Shown one piece after another: positions 1 through 6,146 of a DNA stretch of 14,937 nt. The notes below the pieces were generated by a model. That model was not told the origin of the DNA. It ran no database searches and saw only the letters and a program-made list of their open reading frames with translations. Every line of letters starts with the position of its first letter. The stretch's first letter is position 1. A program made the translations under genes and the position numbers. Source of the DNA: Cyclobacteriaceae bacterium (GTDB taxonomy: Bacteria > Bacteroidota > Bacteroidia > Cytophagales > Cyclobacteriaceae); assembly GCA_030589835.1 (NCBI GenBank), contig JAUUZS010000027.1:1-14937 (forward strand). Reading direction: 5' to 3'.

Positions 1-164
1 AAAATTTCAGTTGGGCAAACGAATGTAAAATCTTTTGGATAGAAGAACAAGACAATTTCTTGCTTACCAATTAAGCTCTCCAATGAAAAATCTTCAACGA
101 TTTCATTGCCGTTTATTACGGCAGGAGCTGTGAATAATGGAGCTTTTTTAGCTACTAGTGACAT
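1..164 (-). CDS. Peroxiredoxin of the AhpC/TSA (2-Cys) family, 3' end outside the window
   Basis: The 54 visible N-terminal residues begin [11 protein letters not shown] and contain [13 protein letters not shown] at about residues 41-53. This is the hallmark active-site loop of AhpC/Prx1-type peroxiredoxins, with Cys50 as peroxidatic cysteine and Pro43 and Thr47 as the conserved active-site partners. Such enzymes reduce hydrogen peroxide and organic hydroperoxides in the cytoplasm; the resolving cysteine would lie in the missing C-terminal part. The start ATG (complement of 162-164) fits the family's usual N-terminus. The gene lies 25 bases after the stop of a Fur/PerR-type repressor on the same strand, so the two are probably co-transcribed and peroxide-inducible. 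The family call is firm. Typical 2-Cys (AhpC-like) is favoured over atypical types because of the VCPTE motif. Confidence 0.93.
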   Translation of the reverse strand, partial: MSLVAKKAPLFTAPAVINGNEIVEDFSLESLIGKQEIVLFFYPKDFTFVCPTEI

Positions 165-189
165 AATTTTTAAATTTTAATTTTACGAT

Positions 190-663
190 TTATGTTATGG
201 ATATTCCTTTATTAGGATTGATTACTTCACCTTTTATTTGAAGTTTGTAATCAGTTATATTCAAATTACTAAATTTCTTCTTATTCAGGTAATTCATTAG
301 AATATTTCTCAATTCTTCATCTTCAAAGTCTAGAATCTCATTGGTGTTCGATATATATATGTGATTATGATGCTCAGTCCGGGCATCATATCTCATCGTT
401 CCTTGTGGCGTGGATACTTTATTGATCAATCTATTCTCAACAAAAGTTTCCAGGGTCTTATATACCGTAGCTAAAGAAATTGAAGGGTTTTTTTCCTTCA
501 ATACTTCATAAATTTGCTCCGCTGTAGGATGCTTATCCGTACACCGAATGGCCTGATACACCACAATTCGTTGATGCGTAATTTTTAAGCCCTTTTCGGC
601 AATTGATTTGGCTACGATATCTAAATCTTCTTGATTCAAATGATAATTATTATTATTTGACAT
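190..663 (-). CDS. Fur-family metalloregulator, PerR-like
   Basis: A 157-residue DNA-binding repressor of the Fur superfamily. The winged helix covers roughly residues 15-92, including HPTAEQIYEVL (45-55) and SLATVYKTLETF (63-74, the recognition helix). The dimerisation domain follows. Relative to Bacillus subtilis PerR, all five regulatory-metal ligands are present at a constant offset of eight: His45, Asp93, His99, His101 and Asp112. Aspartate rather than glutamate at the last site is the residue associated with peroxide-sensing PerR rather than iron-sensing Fur. Both CxxC pairs that hold the structural zinc are missing; the only cysteine is Cys41. The gene heads a probable operon with the downstream peroxiredoxin, which supports a peroxide-responsive role. 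No Shine-Dalgarno sequence is seen, and a palindromic operator candidate sits just upstream. The family is certain; PerR over Fur or Zur is an inference from residue 112 and context. Confidence 0.93.
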   Translation of the reverse strand: MSNNNNYHLNQEDLDIVAKSIAEKGLKITHQRIVVYQAIRCTDKHPTAEQIYEVLKEKNPSISLATVYKTLETFVENRLINKVSTPQGTMRYDARTEHHNHIYISNTNEILDFEDEELRNILMNYLNKKKFSNLNITDYKLQIKGEVINPNKGISIT

Positions 664-675
664 TTATTATCATGC

Positions 676-691
676 AATAATAGTTATCATT
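676..691 (-). promoter_or_regulatory. Candidate Fur/PerR operator
   Basis: AATAATA-GT-TATCATT is an imperfect 7-2-7 palindrome with six of seven pairs matching. It lies 12 bases upstream of the repressor's start codon. It overlaps further AT-rich inverted repeats (TATTAT at 666-671 against ATAATA at 677-682). Its composition resembles the ATAAT-rich half sites of Fur and PerR boxes. Autoregulation of the repressor-peroxiredoxin operon is inferred, not shown. The AT-rich setting makes chance palindromes fairly likely. Confidence 0.4.
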
Positions 692-828
692 AATTGGTTT
701 TGCAAAGAATTGTTATTAAAAAGTTTTTATTTTAGTTATGCACTTGAATTGACGTGTATTGTTTATTAAATTGTCTTGGTTTTCAAATCTGAATTACCGT
801 AGGTTTTTATTAGATAAATTGTTATAAC

Positions 829-1887
829 ATGCTACCACACACCAAAAAGAGTCTATCAATCATATTGACAATTGTTTGTTCCACTTTCCTGTTCATTGAA
901 GGGAAAACGCAGAATACAGATTTTGATTCATTTCTCAGGGCAGGCTCGGAAGACGCTTCGACCTTAATGAAGCATTATTTGGAGCCAATCGTAATAGGGT
1001 TTTCATATGGAATGTCAAATTCATGGTATAATACTGCCAAACCACATAAGTCACTTGGCTTTGACTTAACCATTACAGCAAATATAACAACGGTACCTTC
1101 AACCAAAGAATTTTTTACTTTTGACCCGTCGGAATATTCGAATGTAACCAGCACAGGAACAACCAACCAGATCCCGACAATAATGGGACCCCGGGATGAA
1201 AACGGTTCAGCACTTACTTTTAGCTATGATGATGGAAATATAGGACAACCTATTACTGGATCATTCAGCCCGGTTGGCGCAGGAATAAAAGAAGCATATA
1301 CATTTGGGCTAAATGTAGTGCCTTCACCAATGGTTCAATTGGGCATCGGAACATTCAAAAGCACTGATCTTATCATCAGGTATGTCCCTTCCTTAACATT
1401 TGGTGATTTCACAACAAGCGCATTTGGCTTGGGTGTAAAACATGATATCAAGCAGTGGATACCGGGTCTTAAAGAAGTCCCTATAGACATTTCTGTTTTA
1501 GGTGCTTTTAGTGGGTTTAAGAATTCCTTAGATATGTCAAACATGGAATTGAGCGGAGAAAACCAGGAGGCATCATTTGACCTTAATAACTGGACCTTGC
1601 AAGCACTGGTTTCTAAAAAAATATCAGTACTTACTTTATATGGGGCAGTAGGGTACAGCGATATAAACTCATCTATAAAAATGAGTGGCACCTATATCAT
1701 TGAAGATTCTGTTGATCCTAACGACACCTTCATGTTGACCGATCCTATAGATTTTTCTTATAAAGAAAATTCGATGAGGGCTACTTTTGGATTAAGATTA
1801 AAATTTGGCTTTTTTACCATACATGGTGATTATACCTTTCAAAAATATAATATTGCATCGGCCGGTATAGGAATTAATTTTAACTAA
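829..1887 (+). CDS. Secreted/outer-membrane protein of unknown function, DUF6588-like
   Basis: A 352-residue protein with a Sec signal peptide: basic MLPHTKK, a hydrophobic core at about residues 8-22 and probable cleavage before about residue 29 (KTQ-N). The mature part is rich in alternating hydrophobic/polar strands and Gly/Ser turns, and ends in a strand-like IASAGIGINFN. This fits a beta-barrel or beta-rich envelope protein. The stretch AKPHKSLGFDLTIT (about 70-83) resembles the Bacteroidota-only family DUF6588 as I recall it; no function is known for that family. The ATG at 829 directly precedes the signal peptide. A near match to the -7 element (TAGGTTTT at 800-807, last base off) lies upstream, and no terminator is evident downstream. 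It stands alone on its strand between the PerR-like operon and aconitase. That it is exported is well supported; its role is unknown. Confidence 0.85.
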   Translation: MLPHTKKSLSIILTIVCSTFLFIEGKTQNTDFDSFLRAGSEDASTLMKHYLEPIVIGFSYGMSNSWYNTAKPHKSLGFDLTITANITTVPSTKEFFTFDPSEYSNVTSTGTTNQIPTIMGPRDENGSALTFSYDDGNIGQPITGSFSPVGAGIKEAYTFGLNVVPSPMVQLGIGTFKSTDLIIRYVPSLTFGDFTTSAFGLGVKHDIKQWIPGLKEVPIDISVLGAFSGFKNSLDMSNMELSGENQEASFDLNNWTLQALVSKKISVLTLYGAVGYSDINSSIKMSGTYIIEDSVDPNDTFMLTDPIDFSYKENSMRATFGLRLKFGFFTIHGDYTFQKYNIASAGIGINFN

Positions 1888-2066
1888 CCTTAATGCTGAA
1901 AAGACCTGTAATAAGTGCTTAATTGATCCTCCTTGATGAAGTAAAATACCTAATTACTACATATCATTTTTAATTATGGCATTCTAGAGGAATTCACTTT
2001 CTCAATAGCCGACAATTACTGTTAAAAAATTAAAATTGATCCTGTCCAAGATTGGTGAAATCTTGA

Positions 2067-2074
2067 TATATTTG
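2067..2074 (+). promoter_or_regulatory. Candidate promoter -7 element of the aconitase gene
   Basis: TATATTTG matches the Bacteroidota primary-sigma -7 consensus TAnnTTTG exactly and lies 46 bases before the aconitase ATG. No TTTG is found at the ideal -33 distance, so only half of the promoter is convincing. Confidence 0.45.
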
Positions 2075-2120
2075 CCAATTAAAAAAATATACAATTAGTA
2101 TTAATTATAAATATAGTCCG

Positions 2121-4382
2121 ATGGCATTTGATATTGAAGTAATAAAAGGAGTTTACGCCCGAATGGAGCAGCGAATTGAAGCTGCAAGAAAAATATTAAA
2201 CAAACCGCTTACGCTCACCGAAAAGATACTATACAATCATTTATTTGATCAAAATTCTCTAGTTGACTTTCAACGTGGGGAATCTTACGTTGATTTTGCA
2301 CCAGACCGGGTCGCTATGCAGGATGCAACTGCCCAGATGGCCCTTTTGCAATTTATGCAGGCAGGAAAACCAAAGGTTGCCGTTCCGAGCACCGTTCATG
2401 CTGATCACCTTATTTTGGCCAAGTTAGGGGCAAATCAGGATTTGCAAGATTCCATAAACCGGAACAATGAGGTATTTAATTTTCTTTCGACGGTATCGAA
2501 CAAGTATGGCATAGGCTTCTGGAAACCAGGCGCTGGAATCATCCATCAGGTGGTGCTGGAAAATTATGCTTTTCCCGGAGGATTGATGATCGGAACAGAT
2601 TCCCATACAGTAAATGCCGGGGGCTTGGGAATGGTCGCAATTGGTGTCGGGGGCGCTGACGCCGTTGACGTAATGGCCAACATGCCATGGGAATTAAAAT
2701 TCCCAAAATTAATAGGCATCAAGCTTAGCGGAAAATTGAGTGGTTGGGCTTCGGCCAAAGATGTTATCCTGAAGGTAGCAGGCATTTTGACTGTTAAAGG
2801 AGGCACAGGGTGCATCGTTGAGTACTTTGGAGAAGGCGCAAAATCGCTATCGTGTACGGGAAAAGGAACCATCTGTAATATGGGGGCAGAAATCGGAGCT
2901 ACGACTTCAACATTTGGATACGATGAATCCATGGAAAGATATTTACGTTCGACAGGAAGGGATGATGTCGCTGAAGCTGCAAATGATGTTGCCAAACATT
3001 TGACAGCTGACGCTGAAGTTTATGAAAATCCTGAGAAATATTTTGATCAGTTGCTGGAAATTAACCTTTCCGAATTAGAGCCTCACCTGAATGGCCCATT
3101 TACCCCGGATCGTGCCACTCCTATTTCTAAAATGGCCGAGGAGGCCAAGAAAAACGGTTGGCCAACAAAGGTAGAGGTAGGATTAATCGGCTCTTGTACA
3201 AACTCATCGTATGAGGATATTTCCAGGGCTTCTTCACTTGCCGAACAGGCAGTAAGTAAAAACCTTAAGACCAAGGCAAAATTTACCATTACTCCAGGCT
3301 CAGAACTAGTACGATATACCATTGAAAGAGACGGATTTATAGATACATTCGATAAAATTGGCGCAAGTGTTTTTGCCAATGCATGTGGCCCTTGCATCGG
3401 CCAATGGGAACGACCAGGAGCTGAAAAAGGTGAGAAAAATACGATTGTTCATTCTTTCAACAGAAACTTTGCCAAAAGAGCTGACGGCAACCCCAATACC
3501 TTTGCATTTGTAGGCTCTCCCGAACTTGTCACCGCGCTGGCAATTGCCGGAGATCTGAGTTTCAACCCTTTAAAAGATACCCTGACAAATGAAAATGGAG
3601 AAGAGGTAATGCTCGATCCTCCATCTGGTTTTGAGCTGCCTGCCAAAGGATTTGCTGTTGAAGACGCCGGATATCAAGCCCCTGCACAAGAAGGTAGTAA
3701 TATAGAAATAGTGGTGAAATCTGATTCAGAACGATTGCAATTGCTATCGCCATTTAAGCCGTGGGACGGGAAAGACCTTACTGGACTAAAGTTGTTGATT
3801 AAAGCCAAAGGCAAATGTACTACTGACCACATTTCGATGGCTGGCCCTTGGTTAAGGTTTAGAGGACATCTGGATAATATATCCAATAATATGCTAATTG
3901 GTGCGATCAACTTTTTCAACGATGACACAGATAAAGTAAAAAATCAACTTACTGGCGAATACGGAAACGTGCCTCAGGTGCAAAGAGATTATAAAGCCAA
4001 TGGGATAAGCACTATTGTGGTCGGTGATCATAACTATGGCGAAGGAAGTTCAAGGGAACATGCTGCCATGGAGCCAAGGCATTTGGGTGTAAAGGTGGTC
4101 ATCACCAAATCATTTGCACGAATCCATGAGACCAATCTCAAGAAACAAGGCATGCTGGGATTGACTTTTGACGTGGAATCTGATTATGACAAAATTCAGG
4201 AAAATGATGCTATAGATATTATTGGGTTAGAAAATTTTGCCCCGGGTAAGCAATTAACGCTCGTTCTAAATCATGACGATGGATCATCAGATAATATTAT
4301 TACAAATCATACGTATAATGAAAATCAGATTGAATGGTTCAAAGCCGGATCGGCCCTTAATCTGATAAAGCAACAACAATAG
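2121..4382 (+). CDS. acn: Aconitate hydratase (aconitase), mitochondrial-type
   Basis: This 753-residue cytoplasmic enzyme isomerises citrate to isocitrate through cis-aconitate in the TCA cycle. Length and motifs fit the mitochondrial/eukaryote-like aconitase group rather than AcnB. The [4Fe-4S] ligands are Cys359 (in GSCTNSS), Cys422 and Cys425 (in ACGPCIGQW), each one residue beyond the bovine mature-enzyme numbering. Substrate loop TDSHTVN begins at Thr159. The swivel domain holds GEGSSREHA, with Ser643 and Arg645 matching the bovine catalytic Ser642 and Arg644. The ATG at 2121 has a typical family N-terminus; no Shine-Dalgarno sequence is visible. The gene is monocistronic as far as can be seen, with an RNA-like structure starting 68 bases after its stop. 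No key residue is missing. The call is essentially certain; 'acn' is used because the acnA/acnB naming does not map well onto this clade. Confidence 0.98.
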   Translation: MAFDIEVIKGVYARMEQRIEAARKILNKPLTLTEKILYNHLFDQNSLVDFQRGESYVDFAPDRVAMQDATAQMALLQFMQAGKPKVAVPSTVHADHLILAKLGANQDLQDSINRNNEVFNFLSTVSNKYGIGFWKPGAGIIHQVVLENYAFPGGLMIGTDSHTVNAGGLGMVAIGVGGADAVDVMANMPWELKFPKLIGIKLSGKLSGWASAKDVILKVAGILTVKGGTGCIVEYFGEGAKSLSCTGKGTICNMGAEIGATTSTFGYDESMERYLRSTGRDDVAEAANDVAKHLTADAEVYENPEKYFDQLLEINLSELEPHLNGPFTPDRATPISKMAEEAKKNGWPTKVEVGLIGSCTNSSYEDISRASSLAEQAVSKNLKTKAKFTITPGSELVRYTIERDGFIDTFDKIGASVFANACGPCIGQWERPGAEKGEKNTIVHSFNRNFAKRADGNPNTFAFVGSPELVTALAIAGDLSFNPLKDTLTNENGEEVMLDPPSGFELPAKGFAVEDAGYQAPAQEGSNIEIVVKSDSERLQLLSPFKPWDGKDLTGLKLLIKAKGKCTTDHISMAGPWLRFRGHLDNISNNMLIGAINFFNDDTDKVKNQLTGEYGNVPQVQRDYKANGISTIVVGDHNYGEGSSREHAAMEPRHLGVKVVITKSFARIHETNLKKQGMLGLTFDVESDYDKIQENDAIDIIGLENFAPGKQLTLVLNHDDGSSDNIITNHTYNENQIEWFKAGSALNLIKQQQ

Positions 4383-4449
4383 AGTCAGAAAATGTAAACT
4401 GACAATCTAAAGTACTGAGATTATCAGATTGAGCACTCTTATATAATAA

Positions 4450-4607
4450 TGTCAAGTCAAGTGTGGTGTTTCGGTTAAGCCGAAGTAGTTTATATTCCTG
4501 GCAAGACATAAAATATGAGCATAGCCATAGCTACGTGAATATTTTTTAACGCAGTTAGGGATATAAAGACCGAGGCTTGGACTGGATAAACCATGCTTGA
4601 TTTGACA
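4450..4607 (+). ncRNA. ssrS: Structured RNA, candidate 6S (SsrS-like) RNA
   Basis: This gene-free stretch folds on paper into one long rod. Positions 4450-4467 pair with 4590-4607 without interruption (18 pairs, three of them G-U). There follows a symmetric open region of 21 bases (4468-4488) and 22 bases (4568-4589). A second stem pairs 4489-4502 with 4554-4567 (14 pairs, three G-U). Beyond it are a 7-pair stem (4510-4516 with 4539-4545) and an apical TAGC/GCTA hairpin (4522-4533). The 5' side of the bubble can form its own TTCGG-ttaag-CCGAA hairpin. Closing stem, central bubble and terminal stem in about 160 nt is the layout of 6S RNA, which mimics an open promoter and binds RNA polymerase holoenzyme. 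An intrinsic terminator follows two bases later, and a TATAAT at 4442-4447 could drive transcription. A structured RNA is well supported; the 6S assignment is by architecture only. Alternatives are a Bacteroidota-specific RNA of unknown function or a processed aconitase 3' UTR. Confidence 0.6.
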
Positions 4608-4609
4608 TT

Positions 4610-4659
4610 AGCCTTCAAGGCATTGTAAATCGATGCCTTGAAGGCTTTTTTTATTTTTT
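4610..4659 (+). terminator. Strong intrinsic terminator after the 6S-like RNA
   Basis: AGCCTTCAAGGCAT (4610-4623) and its perfect complement (4633-4646) form a 14-bp stem with a 9-base loop. A run of seven T, then A, then six T follows. The T tract lies only on the plus-strand side, so it serves plus-strand transcription: the RNA at 4450-4607 and any aconitase readthrough. It sits 228 bases after the aconitase stop, unusually far for a terminator dedicated to that gene. Confidence 0.9.
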
Positions 4660-4834
4660 GAGGAATAATCAATTAACCTGTAAAATTACCAGCTCTGGAA
4701 ACAAATAGTTGATTGATAGAAAGTTAAGGTTAAATTTGTAGATTTCGAACACTTCAAATATGAGTGTTAAAAAATTTGACAAATGAAATTCAACTACTTG
4801 TCAATCTGCACTTTGTAAATTTCTATAATTATCT

Positions 4835-4849
4835 CCCGGATTATCCGGG
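4835..4849 (-). terminator. Short GC-rich hairpin abutting the phosphatase stop codon
   Basis: CCCGGA-TTA-TCCGGG is a perfect 6-bp stem with a 3-base loop, directly next to the stop codon (4850-4852) of the minus-strand histidine phosphatase. No T tract follows on either strand, so it may be a weak terminator or an mRNA 3'-end stabiliser. The rest of 4660-4834 holds only short AT-rich inverted repeats and no gene. Confidence 0.4.
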
Positions 4850-5584
4850 TTAATTGATCTTGTAAAAGTAATACGCCCCAAGGTATTTATGACCTTCGAG
4901 ATTTACGGCTTTATATCCCTGCTTTTTCAAATATTTATTGATATACTTATTTAAAAACCCATGTGAAAAAAGCATTACATTTCCATCATTCTCTGCCTTG
5001 TCATTTAAGAAATAGGCGGCTCTTTTGGACCTGTCTTTTGCCTGCGAAAATGATTCTATTCCTTTTTTATTAAACCCTAAAACCCATACGACTCTTGTTG
5101 TAACTGTCCAAAATTGAGTTGGAAGTTTAATGTTTGGGAAACGGATAATTTCTCTCTCAAATTCGTTAAAAAAGGCATGTGATTCAATGGGCATCGAATT
5201 ATTGAACACTTTTTCTGCTGTATTGATTGCCCTGGGCAAATTGCTCGCGTAAACAACATTTATATCGGCTTCTCTCAAAAGAACAGGATTCTGTTCAGGA
5301 TCATTGATTCCAACAGAATCATACATTTCAGTGTACTTAACAACCTCCTTACGGTTTTTCCATCCTTTCTTATTAATCGCAGGCCTCCCATGTCGGAAAA
5401 TAAAAATTTGCTGAATACTCAACTCCTCAATATCCTTCAAATCAGCATTCCTTATAAAATCAAGACCAGTGCCTTCCTGATGTTTCTGTAGCTGAATACG
5501 TTTAATCTCGCTCTGAATTGGTTTCTGCGCAAAAGCATTAGACAAAATTGTACAAAGTGCAACTGTTATGAGTTTTTGATACAT
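4850..5584 (-). CDS. Secreted histidine phosphatase superfamily protein (phosphoglycerate mutase-like)
   Basis: A 244-residue protein with a Sec signal peptide (MYQKLITVALCTILSNAFAQ, cleavage after about residue 20) and a histidine phosphatase fold. The nucleophile motif FRHGRPAIN places catalytic His65 after Arg64. YASNLPRAINTAE (112-124) matches the family's SxLxRAxxTA motif, with Arg118. An acidic segment, NEFERE (140-145), can supply the proton donor. LFSHGF (205-210) contains the second catalytic histidine, His208. The active site therefore looks complete, and the mature enzyme should act in the periplasm. The substrate cannot be read from sequence; phosphosugar or broad-specificity phosphatase activity is typical. 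A near match to the -7 element (TAACTTTA, complement of 5612-5619) lies 27 bases before the ATG. It stands alone, convergent with aconitase and the RNA gene. Confidence 0.9.
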   Translation of the reverse strand: MYQKLITVALCTILSNAFAQKPIQSEIKRIQLQKHQEGTGLDFIRNADLKDIEELSIQQIFIFRHGRPAINKKGWKNRKEVVKYTEMYDSVGINDPEQNPVLLREADINVVYASNLPRAINTAEKVFNNSMPIESHAFFNEFEREIIRFPNIKLPTQFWTVTTRVVWVLGFNKKGIESFSQAKDRSKRAAYFLNDKAENDGNVMLFSHGFLNKYINKYLKKQGYKAVNLEGHKYLGAYYFYKIN

Positions 5585-5817
5585 ATATGGTCTAAACTCT
5601 TATGATCTGGATAAAGTTAGATTTTTATTTGTTTTGAGCGGGAACCGCAACAACACAAACCTCAACAGTGTGCAGTGAAAAATCACGTATGCACATTAAA
5701 TATCCGTCTGGCAGTACACTTATTTATTGCTGGAATACATTAATAAGTCTGGTAATCCACCGGTTAATGTTACCTTATTGATAAGTGCCTTAACTTTAGT
5801 ATCTAAATTCTGATATT

Positions 5818-5838
5818 CCTGCCTACCGGACAGGCAGG
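5818..5838. repeat. REP-like palindrome (CCTGCCT ... AGGCAGG)
   Basis: A perfect 7-bp inverted repeat with a 7-base centre (ACCGGAC), GC-rich within AT-rich intergenic DNA. A related core (CCTGCC ... GGCAGG) recurs at 10281-10297 in another intergenic region, so the two may be members of one dispersed family. No T tract follows, so a terminator role is less likely. Confidence 0.6.
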
Positions 5839-5891
5839 CGTGTATTTTTTGGAAAAAGTTTAATAATAGACTGATAGGTATAAAAGGTAAA

Positions 5892-5959
5892 AGATTGAAT
5901 ATAGATTGAAGGAATTGAGAGGATTGAAAAATCAATCTTTCATCAATCTGCATCAATCT
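5892..5959. repeat. Inverted ATTGA/TCAAT array with about 10-bp spacing
   Basis: Four ATTGA pentamers (starting 5894, 5905, 5914, 5923) are followed by three TCAAT complements (5932, 5943, 5953). Extended units are AGATTGA at 5892 and 5903, GGATTGA at 5921, and TCAATCT at 5932, 5943 and 5953. The whole can fold into a bulged hairpin or bind a protein repeatedly on one DNA face. It lies 3' of both neighbouring genes, so it is not an obvious promoter element. Confidence 0.55.
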
Positions 5960-6084
5960 TATTTAGTTCTGGCTTGTCCAGGTTAAGTATATATCACACT
6001 GTAATTTTGGCAAGTTAGGCCTAACCCTATTTAGCATTCATAAAAAGCAATAAATATAAAATGCGAGAATGATGGTTGGAAATG

Positions 6085-6118
6085 AAAATAAAAAAGCCTG
6101 AATACGTGTATTCAGGCT
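6085..6118 (-). terminator. Intrinsic terminator of the OmpA-family gene
   Basis: AGCCTGAATAC (6095-6105) and GTATTCAGGCT (6108-6118) form a near-perfect palindromic stem of at least 10 bp. On the minus strand it is followed by a T-rich tract (complement of 6085-6094). It begins 28 bases after the stop codon of the minus-strand gene at 6147-8465. Confidence 0.9.
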
Positions 6119-6146
6119 CCAATAAAACTCAAAAATTAATGGTATT

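Larger units (their letters stand above)
5585..6082. other. Intergenic stretch without a recognisable gene
   Basis: The stretch between the phosphatase gene and the terminator of the OmpA-family gene holds a CCTGCCT/AGGCAGG palindrome (5818-5838), an ATTGA/TCAAT array (5892-5959) and a 12-bp palindrome GTTAGGCCTAAC (6014-6025). The only sizeable open frame, on the minus strand at 5720-5956, runs across the repeats and looks like no protein. No promoter that would serve a gene was found. Confidence 0.7.

Noticed and set aside
4403..4431. CAATCT ... AGATTG inverted repeat just after aconitase, considered as its terminator
   Set aside because: The stem is only six AT-rich pairs with a 17-base loop and no following T tract.
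4490..4672. A 60-codon minus-strand frame opposite the structured RNA
   Set aside because: It is the complement of the predicted stems and terminator, with lysine-rich composition and no protein-like pattern; the RNA structure explains the sequence better.
5720..5956. A 78-codon minus-strand frame in the 5585-6082 gap
   Set aside because: It runs through the CCTGCCT palindrome and the ATTGA array, shows no family resemblance, and its hydrophobic stretch comes from repeat translation.
6002..6009. Exact TAATTTTG promoter-like match on the plus strand
   Set aside because: It points into the 3' end of the convergent PorE-like gene and serves no visible gene; it is probably a chance match.
6014..6025. 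12-bp perfect palindrome GTTAGGCCTAAC
   Set aside because: It is short and isolated, with no T tract and no gene start nearby, so no role can be supported.
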